64,000 nt of DNA from Microbacteriaceae bacterium PS02344 (GCA_029959905.1 JASCNZ010000001.1:1-64000), one strand, 5' to 3'. Positions 28,158 to 38,356 are shown, numbered from the stretch's first letter. The notes: a model not told the origin generated them from the letters alone. Numbers and translations are program-made.

Positions 28158-29708
28158 ATGTCTGTTCCCCTCTCGCGCGGGCACAACCCGCTGCGCGATC
28201 CCGACGACCGCCGCCTCAACAGGATCGCCGGGCCCAGCGCCCTGGTGATCTTCGGCGTCACCGGAGATCTGTCCCGCAAGAAGCTCATGCCCGCGGTGTA
28301 CGACCTCGCCAACCGCGGCCTGCTGCCCCCGGGGTTCGCCCTCGTGGGGTTCGCACGCCGCGACTGGGAGGACCAGGACTTCGCCCAGGTCGTCTACGAG
28401 GCGGTCAAGGAGCACGCGCGCACCCCGTTCCGCGAGGAGACGTGGGCGCAGCTGCTGCAGGGCATCCGCTTCGTGCCGGGCGAGTTCGACAACCCCGAGT
28501 CGTTCCAGAAGCTGAAGGCCACGGTCGACCAGCTCGACGTGGAGCGCGGCACGATGGGCAATCACGCCTACTACCTGTCGATCCCGCCGAAGGCGTTCCC
28601 GCTGGTCGCCAAGCAGCTGAAGGACTCCGGGCTCGTCGGGGAGGATGCGGATGAGGACTCCCGTTGGCGACGCGTCGTCATCGAGAAGCCGTTCGGGCAC
28701 GACCTCGAGTCGGCCCGTGCGCTGAATCGAGCCCTCGAAGTCGCCTTCCCCGCCGACTCGATCTTCCGGATCGACCACTACCTCGGCAAGGAGACGGTCC
28801 AGAACATCCTGGCCCTGCGTTTCGCGAACGAGCTCTACGAGCCGATCTGGAACCGCAACTATGTCGACCACGTCCAGATCACGATGGCGGAGGACATCGG
28901 CGTCGGTGGCCGGGCTGGCTACTACGACGGCATCGGCGCGGCGCGCGACGTCATCCAGAACCACCTCCTGCAGCTGCTCGCGCTCACCGCCATGGAAGAG
29001 CCGATCAGCCTCTCGGCGGAGCACCTGCGCGCCGAGAAGGAGAAGGTGCTCGCCGCGGTGCACGTGCCGGACGACCTGTCGCAGGCCACGGCGCGCGGGC
29101 AGTACGCCGGCGGATGGCAGGGCGGCGAGGAGGTCACCGGCTTCCTCGACGAGGAGGGCATGAACCCCGAGTCGACCACCGAGACGTACGCGGCCATCAA
29201 GCTCGAGATCGACACGCGCCGCTGGTCTGGCGTGCCGTTCTACCTGCGCACGGGCAAGCGCCTCGGCCGCCGTGTCACCGAGATCGCCGTGGTCTTCAAC
29301 CGCGCACCGCAGCATCTCTTCGGGCGGGGCAACGCGTCGGAGCTGGGGCAGAACGCCCTGGTCATCCGGGTGCAGCCCGACGAGGGCGTCACCATCCGGT
29401 TCGGCTCGAAGGTTCCCGGCAACGGCACCAACGTGCGCGACGTGACGATGGACTTCGGGTACGGCCACGCCTTCACCGAGGCGAGCCCCGAGGCCTACGA
29501 GCGCCTCATCCTCGACGTCCTCCTGGGCGATCCGCCGCTGTTCCCGCGGCATGAAGAGGTCGAGCTCTCGTGGAAGATCCTCGACCCGGTGGAGAAGTAC
29601 TGGGCGGCCCAGAACGGCCCCCTCGAGCAGTATGCGCCCGGATCGTGGGGCCCGGCATCCGCCGACGACCTGCTGGCCCGCGACGGACGAGTCTGGAGAC
29701 GACCGTGA
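28158..29708 (+). CDS. zwf: Glucose-6-phosphate 1-dehydrogenase
   Basis: A 516-residue dehydrogenase making 6-phosphogluconolactone and NADPH. It has the Rossmann motif IFGVTGDLSRKKLMPA near residue 32 and the substrate-binding active site RIDHYLGKETVQN, with the catalytic His and Lys. VLLGDPPLF lies near the C-terminus. GGAGAG precedes the ATG. The stop overlaps the opcA GTG, coupling it to its assembly factor. Confidence 0.97.
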   Translation: MSVPLSRGHNPLRDPDDRRLNRIAGPSALVIFGVTGDLSRKKLMPAVYDLANRGLLPPGFALVGFARRDWEDQDFAQVVYEAVKEHARTPFREETWAQLLQGIRFVPGEFDNPESFQKLKATVDQLDVERGTMGNHAYYLSIPPKAFPLVAKQLKDSGLVGEDADEDSRWRRVVIEKPFGHDLESARALNRALEVAFPADSIFRIDHYLGKETVQNILALRFANELYEPIWNRNYVDHVQITMAEDIGVGGRAGYYDGIGAARDVIQNHLLQLLALTAMEEPISLSAEHLRAEKEKVLAAVHVPDDLSQATARGQYAGGWQGGEEVTGFLDEEGMNPESTTETYAAIKLEIDTRRWSGVPFYLRTGKRLGRRVTEIAVVFNRAPQHLFGRGNASELGQNALVIRVQPDEGVTIRFGSKVPGNGTNVRDVTMDFGYGHAFTEASPEAYERLILDVLLGDPPLFPRHEEVELSWKILDPVEKYWAAQNGPLEQYAPGSWGPASADDLLARDGRVWRRP

Positions 29709-30640
29709 TCATCGACCTTCCCGACACGACCGTCAGCCAGGTCGCCAAGCAGCTGGTGAAGGTGCGCGAGGAAGGCGGCGCGGTCGCTCTCGGACGCGTG
29801 CTGACCCTCGTGATCTCTGCGCGCAACGGCGTGGCGGAGGCCGCGATCGACGCCGCGAACGACGCGTCACGCGAGCATCCCATGCGAGTGATCGTGCTGA
29901 CCACCGGTGAGGGCGAGTCGCGCCTCGACGCGCAGATCCGCGTGGGCGGCGACGCCGGCGCGAGCGAGGTCGTCGTGCTGCATGCGTTCGGCGCGGCCGC
30001 GAGCAACGAGGAGAGCCTCATCACGGGTCTGCTCCTGCCGGATGCTCCGGTCGTGGCGTGGTGGCCGGAAGAGGCCCCGACGGCGCCGTCTTCCTCGCCC
30101 CTCGGCCGCATCGCGCAGCGGCGCATCACCGATGCCGCGACCGCGCACGACGTACGCGACCGCCTCGCCCTGCTCGGTCGTACCCACGCGCCCGGCGACA
30201 CCGATCTCGCGTGGACGCGGCTCACGCACTGGCGCGAGCAGCTCGCCGCCGTGCTCGACCAGCCGCCGTTCGAGCCGATCACCGCGGTCGAGGTGCGCGG
30301 TGCCGCCGCCTCCCCCTCGACCGCGCTCCTCGCCGCGTGGCTGCAGCTGGCGCTCGACGTTCCCGTGCGGTGGCACTCCGAGAATCCCGAGACGTGGCAC
30401 GACGGCATCCGCTCGGTGCGCCTGACCCGGGAGTCCGGCGACATCCTGCTGGAACGCCCGTCGCCCGGTGTGGCGGTGCTCACCCAGCCCGAGCAGCCCA
30501 AGCACGACCTGCACCTCCCGCGCCGCACGCTTCGCGAGTGCCTCGCCGAGGAGTTGCGCCGGCTGGATCCGGACCTCCTGTACGGTCGAGTGATCACCGA
30601 GGGCTGGGAGAAGCTGGGCCCGCCCGAGACAGGAGAGTGA
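29705..30640 (+). CDS. opcA: Glucose-6-phosphate dehydrogenase assembly protein OpcA
   Basis: A 311-residue OpcA-family protein, a Zwf activator or assembly factor known from cyanobacteria and actinobacteria. The N-terminal half contains TTVSQVAKQLVKVREEGG and RVLTLVISA. VVAWWPEEAP lies near residue 115, and the C-terminal half ends with LRECLAEELRRLDPDLLYGRV. GTG 29705 overlaps the zwf stop, which fixes the start although the frame is open further upstream. Confidence 0.95.
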   Translation: MIIDLPDTTVSQVAKQLVKVREEGGAVALGRVLTLVISARNGVAEAAIDAANDASREHPMRVIVLTTGEGESRLDAQIRVGGDAGASEVVVLHAFGAAASNEESLITGLLLPDAPVVAWWPEEAPTAPSSSPLGRIAQRRITDAATAHDVRDRLALLGRTHAPGDTDLAWTRLTHWREQLAAVLDQPPFEPITAVEVRGAAASPSTALLAAWLQLALDVPVRWHSENPETWHDGIRSVRLTRESGDILLERPSPGVAVLTQPEQPKHDLHLPRRTLRECLAEELRRLDPDLLYGRVITEGWEKLGPPETGE

Positions 30641-30645
30641 CCGCC

Positions 30646-31428
30646 GTGTCGCACACGCAGTCCGCAGAGAAGCGGGTCGTCATCGAGGAGACCGCCGACG
30701 ACGTCGCGAAGCGGGTGGCGGATCGATTCCTCACCCGCCTCCGCGCGCGCACGGTCGACGGGCGCCTCGCGCACATCGCCCTCACCGGCGGATCGATGGG
30801 CGGCGCCGTGCTGTCGGCCGTGCGATCCGACCCTCGCGCGGCGGACATCGACTGGTCGCTCGTGCACTTCTGGTGGGGTGACGAGCGCTTCGTCGCGCAC
30901 GACGACCCCGATCGCAACGCGCGGCAGTCCCGCGAGGCGCTCCTCGACCACGTGCCGGTGCCGGCGGAGAACATCCACGAGGTGGCGGCGTCCGACAGCG
31001 GTCTGACGCTCGACGATGCGGCGGCGGCCTACGCCGCCGAGCTCGCGCGCTTCGGCACCGACGAGAACCCCTGGCCGTCGTTCGCGGTGTGCTTCCTGGG
31101 TGTCGGCCCGGACGGGCACATCGCATCGCTCTTCCCCGACCGTGAGGAGGTGACGGTGACGGATGCCGCCGCCCTCCCCGTGCGCAACTCGCCCAAGCCC
31201 CCGGCGGAGCGCGTGACGCTCACGCGTCCGGTGATCAACTCCGCCAAGCGCGTGTGGATGGTGCTGACCGGTGCCGACAAGGCCTCGGCCCTCGGGCTCG
31301 CTCTCGCGGGAGCGGCATATACCAGCGTGCCGGTGGCCGGAGCACGCGGGCGCAAGCGCACGGTCTTCTTCGTCGACGAGGCCGCGGCCTCGGAGGTCTC
31401 GCCCGACCTCATCGATCAGGCGTACTGA
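30646..31428 (+). CDS. pgl: 6-phosphogluconolactonase
   Basis: A 260-residue NagB/DevB-family hydrolase opening 6-phosphogluconolactone. IALTGGSMGGAVL binds phosphate. DWSLVHFWWGDERFVAHDD contains the DERFV signature, and FLGVGPDGHIASLFP holds the catalytic residues. GTG 30646 is preferred because AGGAG is ten bases upstream; a GTG at 30637 overlapping the opcA stop would add three residues but leaves no spacing. It is the last gene of the six-gene cluster. Confidence 0.95.
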   Translation: MSHTQSAEKRVVIEETADDVAKRVADRFLTRLRARTVDGRLAHIALTGGSMGGAVLSAVRSDPRAADIDWSLVHFWWGDERFVAHDDPDRNARQSREALLDHVPVPAENIHEVAASDSGLTLDDAAAAYAAELARFGTDENPWPSFAVCFLGVGPDGHIASLFPDREEVTVTDAAALPVRNSPKPPAERVTLTRPVINSAKRVWMVLTGADKASALGLALAGAAYTSVPVAGARGRKRTVFFVDEAAASEVSPDLIDQAY

Positions 31429-31437
31429 CGCGACCGT

Positions 31438-32463
31438 CTACGCGCGATACGGACCCTCGGACCCCGGTGCCTCCTCGGCGCCGGGGTTCGTCGTTCCCCC
31501 GCCGCTGCCCCGGGGGATTCCGAGGTCCTGGCTGTCGCTGAGCACCTGCGGGTGGTAGCGCGCGAGGCCGATGACGCCCCAGACCGCGACCGCGCCCGCG
31601 ACACCGAAGATCACGAGCACCCACGGCGGAGCCGCGGCGGCCTCCCCCAGGATGACCATGCCGATCAGCACGGCGATGAGCGGGTCGACGACCGTGAGCC
31701 CGGCGATGACGAGGTCAGGGGGGCCGGAGCTGTACGCCGTCTGCACGAAGTACGCGCCCACCGCCGCCGCGGCGATGAGGGCGATCACGCATACCGCGGT
31801 GATCCACTCGAACTGACCCGCCTCGATCCGCTTGATGACGGCCTTGGCGAGCGTGGCGACGAAACCGTAGAGGATGCCCGCGCCGATGACGTAGAACAGG
31901 GCGCGCATACGGTGGCGCAGGATGAGCCAGCACGCGCCGAGCACGATGATTACGACGAGCAGGATGACCAGGATCACGAAGAGTTCGCGCTCGGTGATGT
32001 CCTGCTCGGTGGCGAAGAGAGCCGCGAAGAAGACGAAGAGGAAGATCCCTCCCACGCAGCAGATGATCGCGGTGATCGATTGGCGGGTCGGCGCATGCCC
32101 TGAGATGCGCGCGTTGAGCAGCGTCGTGATGACGAGGGCGATCGCGCCGAGCGGCTGCACGACGATCAGCGGCGCCTGCACGAGCGCGGCGAGCTGACAC
32201 ACGATGGCGAGCCCGAGCATGAGGGTGCCCGCGATCCAGGAGGGCCGGGTGAGCAGCCGCTTGAGCTGATCGAAGCTGAGTCCGGAGGTGCTGGCGTTGC
32301 CGCTGAGGCGCTCGACCTTCTCGACGCCGCGGTGCTGATACTGCGCACCGAGCGACATGAAGACCGCGCCTGCGAGGGCCAGCGGAATGCCGAGCAGCAG
32401 CCCGGGGTTCTGGAACACGCCGACGAGCTGTTCGCCGACGTCCTCGACACCGTTCACGTGCAT
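31438..32463 (-). CDS. DMT/NIPA-like multi-helix membrane transporter
   Basis: A 341-residue protein with nine or ten hydrophobic helices. The start GLLLGIPLALAGAVFMSLGA and the segment QAPLIVVQPLGAIALVITTLLNA resemble the DMT superfamily, including NIPA-type magnesium transporters. The substrate is not known. The C-terminal approximately 25 residues are polar and glycine/proline rich. The start is uncertain: GTG at 32457 has better spacing to AGGGG than ATG 32463. It is divergent from def. Confidence 0.75.
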   Translation of the reverse strand: MHVNGVEDVGEQLVGVFQNPGLLLGIPLALAGAVFMSLGAQYQHRGVEKVERLSGNASTSGLSFDQLKRLLTRPSWIAGTLMLGLAIVCQLAALVQAPLIVVQPLGAIALVITTLLNARISGHAPTRQSITAIICCVGGIFLFVFFAALFATEQDITERELFVILVILLVVIIVLGACWLILRHRMRALFYVIGAGILYGFVATLAKAVIKRIEAGQFEWITAVCVIALIAAAAVGAYFVQTAYSSGPPDLVIAGLTVVDPLIAVLIGMVILGEAAAAPPWVLVIFGVAGAVAVWGVIGLARYHPQVLSDSQDLGIPRGSGGGTTNPGAEEAPGSEGPYRA

Positions 32464-32483
32464 GCCCCTGCGATCACCCTACG

Positions 32484-32514
32484 ACCCTACCCGCAGGACC
32501 ACGCCGAGTAGGGT
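32484..32514. promoter_or_regulatory. Overlapping divergent -10 boxes (TAGGGT) between the DMT gene and def
   Basis: ACCCTAC at 32484-32490 and GTAGGGT at 32508-32514 are inverted copies. TAGGGT (32509-32514) lies six bases before the def GTG, giving a leaderless def mRNA. The other copy can act as the -10 for the divergent transporter gene. Confidence 0.45.
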
Positions 32515-32520
32515 TGTGAC

Positions 32521-33087
32521 GTGGCCGTACTCCCGATTCGCATCATGGGCGATCCCGTCCTGCACTCCCCTGCCTCCCCCGTCGACGAGATCACCGACGA
32601 CATCCGCACCCTCGTCTCCGACATGTTCGAGACCATGGACACCGCGCCGGGGGTGGGCCTGGCCGCCCCCCAGGTGGGTGTGCCCCTTCGCATCTACACC
32701 TACGCATACGTCGACGACGACGACCAGCCGTGGCGCGGCGTGCTCATCAACCCCGAACTGTGGATGACCCCACTCGAGCCCGGCGCCCCCGACCCCGATC
32801 TCGAGGCCGAGGGGTGCCTGTCGTTCCCCGGTGAGCGCTTCGCACTGCGCCGCTCGGAGCGCGTGCGCGTCACAGGCCTCGATCTCGACGGGCGTGCCGT
32901 CGAGATCGACGTCGACGGCTGGCGTGCGCGCATCATGCAGCACGAGTTCGACCACCTCGACGGCATCCTGTACGTCGACCGCCTCGACGACGGCGATTGG
33001 AAGACCGTGCAGAAGATCGCCCGCAAACGCGGGTGGGGCCGGCCGGGCGCGAGCTGGATGCCGGGCGTCGACGACCTCGAAGGCTGA
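32521..33087 (+). CDS. def: Peptide deformylase
   Basis: A 188-residue metallohydrolase removing formyl from new proteins. Motif 1 is GVGLAAPQVGV (about 44-54), motif 2 EGCLSFPGE (with the metal-binding Cys) and motif 3 QHEFDHLDG (metal-binding His and catalytic Glu). Motif 2 has Phe where most type I enzymes have Val or a similar residue. The GTG start is set by the upstream TAGGGT box. No fmt gene is adjacent, so this may be one of two def copies. Confidence 0.95.
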   Translation: MAVLPIRIMGDPVLHSPASPVDEITDDIRTLVSDMFETMDTAPGVGLAAPQVGVPLRIYTYAYVDDDDQPWRGVLINPELWMTPLEPGAPDPDLEAEGCLSFPGERFALRRSERVRVTGLDLDGRAVEIDVDGWRARIMQHEFDHLDGILYVDRLDDGDWKTVQKIARKRGWGRPGASWMPGVDDLEG

Positions 33088-33119
33088 GCGTTCTCAGCGA
33101 CCCCATAGCCTTCGTGGAG

Positions 33120-33147
33120 TTGCGTCACAGGTTGAGACCCCTATAGC
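33120..33147 (+). promoter_or_regulatory. Promoter of the 33.2 kb lipoprotein gene
   Basis: TTGCGT (33120-33125) and TATAGC (33142-33147) with a 16-base spacer. Just downstream, AGCCGA and TCGGCT (33156-33178 region) flank an 11-base loop in the 5' leader. This is a possible hairpin or operator. Confidence 0.45.
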
Positions 33148-33207
33148 GTTTTGTCAGCCGATATTCCATTATTCGGCTCATCGACGACTTCCCGAGGGGA
33201 TCACACC

Positions 33208-33720
33208 ATGAAGATGCGCACGCGACGCGCACTGGCCCTGGCCGGTTCGGCCGTGGCTCTGTCCATCGCCCTGAGCGGCTGCAGCGCCTTGAACGGCATC
33301 CTGGGCGGCGGCTCGGGCGACGCGAACCGCGACGAGGAGTCCGGGCAGGTCACCGAGAGCGCGAACATCGACATCTTCGCCCTCAAGGTCGGCGACTGCA
33401 AGATGGAGAGCCCGAGCGGCCTCATCCAGGACGCCGACGTGGTGCCGTGCGCCGAGCCGCACGACGAAGAGGTCTACCACGAGATCACCATGGACGACGG
33501 CGAGTACTCCGAAGACGCGATCAACACCGCGAGCGAGGAGTGCATCGGCGATGCCTACACGCAGTTCGTGGGCGTCAGCTACGACCAGTCGACCCTCGAG
33601 GTCTACCCGATCACCCCGACCAAGGACACCTGGGAGCAGCTCGACGACCGCCTCGTGCAGTGCGTGATCGTCGACCCCGCGGGTCAGGTCGAGGGATCGC
33701 TGCAGGGCGCCGCGCGCTGA
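33208..33720 (+). CDS. Lipoprotein, septum-formation family
   Basis: A 170-residue exported lipoprotein. It has a twin-Arg/Lys-containing signal (MKMRTRRALALAG), a hydrophobic core and the lipobox LSGC with Cys25. The mature part has the paired-Cys segment VGDCKMESPSG, VVPCAEPHDEEVYHE, CIGDAY and RLVQCVIV, typical of the actinobacterial Septum_form family. The four mature cysteines probably form two disulfides. The precise function is unknown. The ATG follows GAGGGGATC. Its own promoter and terminator make it monocistronic. Confidence 0.82.
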   Translation: MKMRTRRALALAGSAVALSIALSGCSALNGILGGGSGDANRDEESGQVTESANIDIFALKVGDCKMESPSGLIQDADVVPCAEPHDEEVYHEITMDDGEYSEDAINTASEECIGDAYTQFVGVSYDQSTLEVYPITPTKDTWEQLDDRLVQCVIVDPAGQVEGSLQGAAR

Positions 33721-33732
33721 CTCCTCCCCCGT

Positions 33733-33773
33733 ATGCACGAAGGGCTCCGTCGCTGACGGGGCCCTTCGTGCAT
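33733..33773 (+). terminator. Intrinsic terminator after the lipoprotein gene
   Basis: ATGCACGAAGGGC (33733-33745) pairs perfectly with GCCCTTCGTGCAT (33761-33773) across a 15-base loop. It lies just after the lipoprotein stop and before the convergent copper ATPase end, so it may work in both directions. Confidence 0.75.
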
Positions 33774-33780
33774 CTGCGCG

Positions 33781-35850
33781 CTACCGCCGGGCATCGGCCC
33801 GCAGGTCGATCCGCCGAAGCAGCTGTGCGTTGAGCGCGACGATCACGGTCGACAATGACATGAGCACGGCACCGACCGACATCGGCAGCACGAACCCCAC
33901 CGGTGCGAGCACGCCGGCGGCCAGGGGAACCGAGAGCAGGTTGTACCCGGCCGCCCACCACAGGTTCTGGCGCATCTTGCGGTAGGCGGCGGCTGACAGG
34001 TCGATGATCGCGAGCACGGAACGCGGGTCGGAGCTCGCCAGCACGACCCCCGCCGAGGCGATCGCGACATCGGTGCCGGCGCCGATCGCGATGCCCACGT
34101 CGGCCTGCGCGAGCGCGGGGGCATCGTTCACGCCGTCGCCGACCATGGCGACCCGGCGCCCCTCCTGCTGCAGCGCGGCCACCTGCGCCGCCTTGTGCTC
34201 CGGACGGACTCCGGCGAAAACCCGCTCGATGCCGACGTCCTTCGCGACGGCGTGCGCGACCGCGGGCGCATCCCCCGTGATCATGACCACATCGATGCCG
34301 CGTCTGCGCAGTTCGGCGACCGCGTGGCCGGCCTCGGGGCGCGCGGCGTCGGCCAGCGCGAGACCGCCGACCACGTGCCCGTCGACGGCGACGTGCAGGA
34401 TGATGGCGCCGCGTTCCCGCCACGCGGTGGCTTCGTCGACCTCTGCGCCGCCGAGTTCGTCGAGCAGTGCGGGACCGCCGACGCGCACCGAGCGCCCCTC
34501 GACCTGCGCCGTCACGCCGACTGCGGGTGCGGAGACGAATCCCGACGACGCGGGCACCGCGATGTCGCGGTCCGCCGCAGCGCGCACGATCGCTCGCGCC
34601 AGCGGATGCTCGCTGTCGGCCTCGGCCGCGGCCGCGAGCCGCAGCACGCTCCGTTGGTCGGTCGCGGCCAGCGGCGCGATGTCGACCACCACCGGTTCCC
34701 CCTCGGTCAGCGTGCCCGTCTTGTCGAAGAGCACGGTGTCGACGGTGCGCATGCTCTCGAGGGCGAGGCGGTCGGTCACGAGGATGCCGGCCCGTGCCGC
34801 CCGCTCGGTCGCGATCGACACCACGAGCGGGATCGCGAGACCCAGCGCATGGGGACACGCGATCACGAGCACCGTGATGCTGCGCACGACGGCCGAATCG
34901 ATGTCGCCGACCGCCGTCCACACGATCGCCGTGACGACCGCCGCGACGAGCGCGAACCAGAACAGCAGCGCGGCGGCGCGGTCGGCGATGCGCTGCGCCC
35001 GCGACGTCGAGGCCTGGGCATTTGCCACCAGCCGACGGATGCCCGCCAGCGCCGTGTCGTCGCCGACCGCTGTGACCTCGACCCGGAGACCACTGTCGGT
35101 GGCCACGGTCCCGGCGGTCACGGCATCGCCCACGGTGCGGGTGACGGGGCGCGACTCCCCTGTGATCATCGATTCGTCCATCGCGGCTTCGCCCGCGACG
35201 ACCCGACCGTCCGCCGGGATGCTGCCGCCGGGGCGCACGACCACGACGTCTCCGATGCGCAGCACCGAGGGTGCGACGACGACGGTGGCCTCGCCCTCGA
35301 CACGTTCGGCCTCATCGGGCAGCAGAGCGGCGAGGGAGTCGAGCGCCGAAGTGGTCTGGGCCAGCGACCGCATCTCGATCCAGTGCCCCAGCAGCATGAT
35401 GACGATGAGCAGGGCGAGCTCCCACCAGAACTCCAGCTCGTGATGGACGACACCGAGGGTGGCGCTCCACGAGGCCAGGAAGGCGACCGTGATCGCGAGT
35501 CCGATCAGCAGCATCATGCCCGGGCGGCGGCTGCGGATCTCGTGGACCGCGCCCTGCAGGAACGGCCACCCGCCCCAGACGTACATGACCGAGCCGAGCA
35601 CGGGCGAGACGAGTCGCGGCCATCCTGCGGGGACCTGGTAGCCCAGGATCATCGCGAACATCGGCGACAGCAGCACCACCGGCACGGCCAGGACGAGGTT
35701 GATCCAGAAGAGGCGACGGAACTGACCGACGTGGTCGGCGTGACCTGCGTGACCTGCGTGGCCGGCGTGGCCCTCATGACCGCCGTGATCCTCATGGCCG
35801 GCGCGACCCTCGTGCGCCGCGTGATCCGCGTGCACGTGACGGTCGCTCAT
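33781..35850 (-). CDS. Heavy-metal P1B-type ATPase, CopB-like (CPH, His-rich tail)
   Basis: A 689-residue metal pump. The first 42 residues hold 12 histidines, mostly spaced every third residue, a metal-binding tail in place of HMA domains. The membrane metal site is CPH at 332-334, with DKTGT (phosphorylated Asp) at 376-380, TGES at 230-233 and [10 protein letters not shown] later. CPH marks the CopB subgroup, reported to export Cu(I), Cu(II) or Ag(I). The substrate is inferred from the motif and from the operon with copZ and copA. Its start overlaps the copA stop by four bases. Confidence 0.92.
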   Translation of the reverse strand: MSDRHVHADHAAHEGRAGHEDHGGHEGHAGHAGHAGHADHVGQFRRLFWINLVLAVPVVLLSPMFAMILGYQVPAGWPRLVSPVLGSVMYVWGGWPFLQGAVHEIRSRRPGMMLLIGLAITVAFLASWSATLGVVHHELEFWWELALLIVIMLLGHWIEMRSLAQTTSALDSLAALLPDEAERVEGEATVVVAPSVLRIGDVVVVRPGGSIPADGRVVAGEAAMDESMITGESRPVTRTVGDAVTAGTVATDSGLRVEVTAVGDDTALAGIRRLVANAQASTSRAQRIADRAAALLFWFALVAAVVTAIVWTAVGDIDSAVVRSITVLVIACPHALGLAIPLVVSIATERAARAGILVTDRLALESMRTVDTVLFDKTGTLTEGEPVVVDIAPLAATDQRSVLRLAAAAEADSEHPLARAIVRAAADRDIAVPASSGFVSAPAVGVTAQVEGRSVRVGGPALLDELGGAEVDEATAWRERGAIILHVAVDGHVVGGLALADAARPEAGHAVAELRRRGIDVVMITGDAPAVAHAVAKDVGIERVFAGVRPEHKAAQVAALQQEGRRVAMVGDGVNDAPALAQADVGIAIGAGTDVAIASAGVVLASSDPRSVLAIIDLSAAAYRKMRQNLWWAAGYNLLSVPLAAGVLAPVGFVLPMSVGAVLMSLSTVIVALNAQLLRRIDLRADARR
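35740..35790. repeat. Short tandem repeat encoding the His-rich tail
   Basis: Consecutive 9-base units of the type GACCTGCGT/GGCCGGCGT encode repeated His-Ala-Gly in the CopB-like pump. Repeats of this kind expand and shrink by slippage, so tail length may vary between strains. Confidence 0.6.
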
Positions 35851-38093
35851 GACCGCACCTCGCGCCCGACGACGCTGCGGAACCCGCGCAGACGCAGGCT
35901 GTTCCCGACGACGAACACGCTCGACAGCGCCATGGCCGCGCCGGCGAGCATCGGGTTCAACAGACCGACCGCCGCGACGGGAATTGCCGCGACGTTGTAC
36001 GCGAAGGCCCAGAAGAGGTTCACGCGGATCGTCCGCAGCGTGCGGCGCGACAGCCGCACCGCGTCGACGGTGCCGCGCAGATCGCCGCGCACGAGGGTGA
36101 TGTCGGATGCTTCGATCGCCGCATCCGTTCCCGTGCCCATCGCGAGCCCGAGATCGGCCTGCGCCAGCGCCGGCGCATCGTTGACTCCGTCTCCGACCAT
36201 CGCCACCGTGCGTCCCTGCTGTTGGAGGCGGGCGACGACGGCGACCTTCTCATCGGGGAGCACCTCGGCGATCACCTCGTCGATGCCCACCTGACGCGCG
36301 ATCTCGCCCGCGACCTGCGCGTTGTCGCCGGTGAGGAGGATCGGGGTGAGGCCTTCGCGGCGCAGACCGGCGACCGCCTCGGCGCTGGTCGCCTTCACCC
36401 CGTCCGCCACCGCGAGCAGACCGCGCACGCGGCCATCCCACGCCACGACGACGACGGTGTGGCCGCGCGACTCGGCCTCGTGCTGGGCGGCCGTCAGGGC
36501 GGGGCTCCGATGCAGCCCTCGCTCGTCGAGCAACGACGCTCGACCGGCGACCGCGGCCCGGTCCTCGATCCGCCCCTCCACGCCTCGCCCGACCAGCGCG
36601 GCGAAGTCGTAGGCGACCGGGAGCGCGCCGCGTTCGGCCCGGGCGGCGTCGGCGATAGCGCGGGCGATGGGGTGCTCGGACGCATCCTCCAGGGCACCGG
36701 CGACCTCCAGCACCTCCGAACGCGTGGACCCCTCCTCGGTGATGACGTCGATGAGCTCCATGCGCCCCGTGGTGACCGTACCGGTCTTGTCGAGGATGAC
36801 GGTGTCGATGCGCCGCGCCGACTCGAGAACCTCCGGTCCCTTGATGAGGATGCCGAGCTGGGCGCCACGCCCCGTACCGACCAGGAGAGCGGTCGGCGTC
36901 GCCAGTCCGAGCGCACACGGGCACGCGATGACGAGCACCGCGACAGCGGCCGTGACCGCGCTCACCACCGGCAGCCCGAGAAGCAGCCACGTGGCGAGCA
37001 CGACGACGGCGACGACCAGCACGATCGGCACGAAGATCGCCGACACCCGGTCTGCGAGCCGCTGCACATCGGCTTTCCCCGCCTGCGCCTCCTCGACGAG
37101 CCGGGCCATGCGCGCGAGCTGCGTGTCGCCTCCGATGCGCGGGGCGCGCACGACCAGGCGCCCGCCGGAGTTGAGGGGCGCCCCGGCGACTCCGGCGCCG
37201 GGGCGCACGTCCACCGGCACCGACTCCCCTGTCATCAGCGACGCGTCGACGGCGGACTCGCCAGAGACGACGACGCCGTCGGTGGCGATCTTCTCCCCTG
37301 GCCGCACGACGAACTCGTCGCCGACGCGCAACCGGCCGACCGGGATGCGGACCTCGGCGCCGTCTCGCAGCACGGCCACGTCCTTCGCCCCGAGCTCGAG
37401 CAGCGCGTGAAGAGCGGCGCCGGCCCGGCGCTTGGCGCGCTTCTCGAAGTACCGGCCGGCGAGCAGGAAGGTCGTCACCCCTGCCGCGACCTCGAAGTAG
37501 ACGGCGGATGCTCCGTCCGACGGCGTCAGGGCCAGCGAGAACTCGTGGCGCATGCCCGGCATCCCGGCCGTGCCGAAGAACAGCGCGTACAGCGACCACA
37601 GGAACGCCGCTCCCGTGCCGAGCGAGACGAGCGTGTCCATCGTGGCGGCGCCGTGACGCAGGTTGACCCACGCGGCGCGGTGGAAGGGCCACCCGCCCCA
37701 CAGCACGACCGGCGCTGCGAGGGCCAGGGACGCCCACTGCCAGAACACGAACTGGAAGGCCGGGATCATCGCCATCGCGATCACCGGGAGCGTGAGGGCG
37801 GCCGACACGAGCAGCCGCGTGCGGAGCATCCGCAGTTCGACGCCGTCGGATCCGGGGCGGTCGTCGTCGGCGCGCGCGGGGGCGGATGCGGTGTAGCCCG
37901 CCTTCTCGATCGCGGCGACCAGGACCGCCGGGTCGTATCCAAGCGGGGCCCGGACGCTGGCCTTCTCGGTCGCGTAGTTCACCGTCGCCGTCACGCCGTC
38001 GAGCCGGTTGAGGGTGCGCTCGACGCGGTTCGCGCACGACGCGCAGGTCATGCCGCCGATCTCGAGGTCGACCGACGCGGTCACCGTGTCCAT
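35847..38093 (-). CDS. copA: Copper-exporting P1B ATPase CopA
   Basis: A 748-residue Cu(I) pump. One N-terminal heavy-metal domain has GMTCASC (Cys17, Cys20). The membrane metal site is CPC at 391-393, the phosphorylation motif DKTGT at 435-439, TGES near 288 and [10 protein letters not shown] near the C-terminus. The second of four overlapping or abutting genes, it ends where copZ begins upstream, with one shared base at 38093. It exports copper delivered by CopZ. Confidence 0.95.
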   Translation of the reverse strand: MDTVTASVDLEIGGMTCASCANRVERTLNRLDGVTATVNYATEKASVRAPLGYDPAVLVAAIEKAGYTASAPARADDDRPGSDGVELRMLRTRLLVSAALTLPVIAMAMIPAFQFVFWQWASLALAAPVVLWGGWPFHRAAWVNLRHGAATMDTLVSLGTGAAFLWSLYALFFGTAGMPGMRHEFSLALTPSDGASAVYFEVAAGVTTFLLAGRYFEKRAKRRAGAALHALLELGAKDVAVLRDGAEVRIPVGRLRVGDEFVVRPGEKIATDGVVVSGESAVDASLMTGESVPVDVRPGAGVAGAPLNSGGRLVVRAPRIGGDTQLARMARLVEEAQAGKADVQRLADRVSAIFVPIVLVVAVVVLATWLLLGLPVVSAVTAAVAVLVIACPCALGLATPTALLVGTGRGAQLGILIKGPEVLESARRIDTVILDKTGTVTTGRMELIDVITEEGSTRSEVLEVAGALEDASEHPIARAIADAARAERGALPVAYDFAALVGRGVEGRIEDRAAVAGRASLLDERGLHRSPALTAAQHEAESRGHTVVVVAWDGRVRGLLAVADGVKATSAEAVAGLRREGLTPILLTGDNAQVAGEIARQVGIDEVIAEVLPDEKVAVVARLQQQGRTVAMVGDGVNDAPALAQADLGLAMGTGTDAAIEASDITLVRGDLRGTVDAVRLSRRTLRTIRVNLFWAFAYNVAAIPVAAVGLLNPMLAGAAMALSSVFVVGNSLRLRGFRSVVGREVRS

Positions 38094-38308
38094 CAGGCGC
38101 GAGTGGCCGTGTAACCGGCCTCCGAGACCGCGGCGACGACCCGTGCGTCGTCGAGCGCAGTCGTCGAGGTCACCCGCAGCAGGCCGGTCTGCGCGCTGAC
38201 CTCGATCGCTTCCACACCCGGCACCTGCTCGACCTCTTCACGCACCGACATCTCGCAGTGCGCGCAGGTCATCCCGGTGACGGTGTATTCGGTGGTCTGG
38301 CTGCCCAT
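38093..38308 (-). CDS. copZ: Copper chaperone CopZ-like (HMA domain)
   Basis: A 71-residue single heavy-metal-associated domain. The MTCAHC motif near residue 13 binds Cu(I). The beta-alpha-beta pattern fits CopZ, and GYTA near the end is typical. It is first in the copper operon with a good Shine-Dalgarno (AAGGAG). It carries copper to CopA. There is no csoR gene next to it. Confidence 0.92.
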   Translation of the reverse strand: MGSQTTEYTVTGMTCAHCEMSVREEVEQVPGVEAIEVSAQTGLLRVTSTTALDDARVVAAVSEAGYTATRA

Positions 38309-38327
38309 GATTGCTCCTTCGATCAGT

Positions 38328-38356
38328 CACATACCCCTGGGGGGTATTAGGTGCAA
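38328..38356 (-). promoter_or_regulatory. Copper operon promoter with CsoR-like operator
   Basis: On the minus strand TTGCAC (38351-38356) and TATGTG (38328-38333) are -35 and -10 with a 17-base spacer. The inverted repeat ATACCCC-TGG-GGGGTAT (38331-38347) fills the spacer and part of the -10. That matches the G-tract/A-T pattern of CsoR operators, which are released by Cu(I). No csoR is in this window, so the regulator is encoded elsewhere. Confidence 0.7.

Noticed and set aside
36222-38114. 630-codon plus-strand open frame
   Set aside because: It is antisense to copA, with repeated RRR/HDD-type composition and no recognisable domain.
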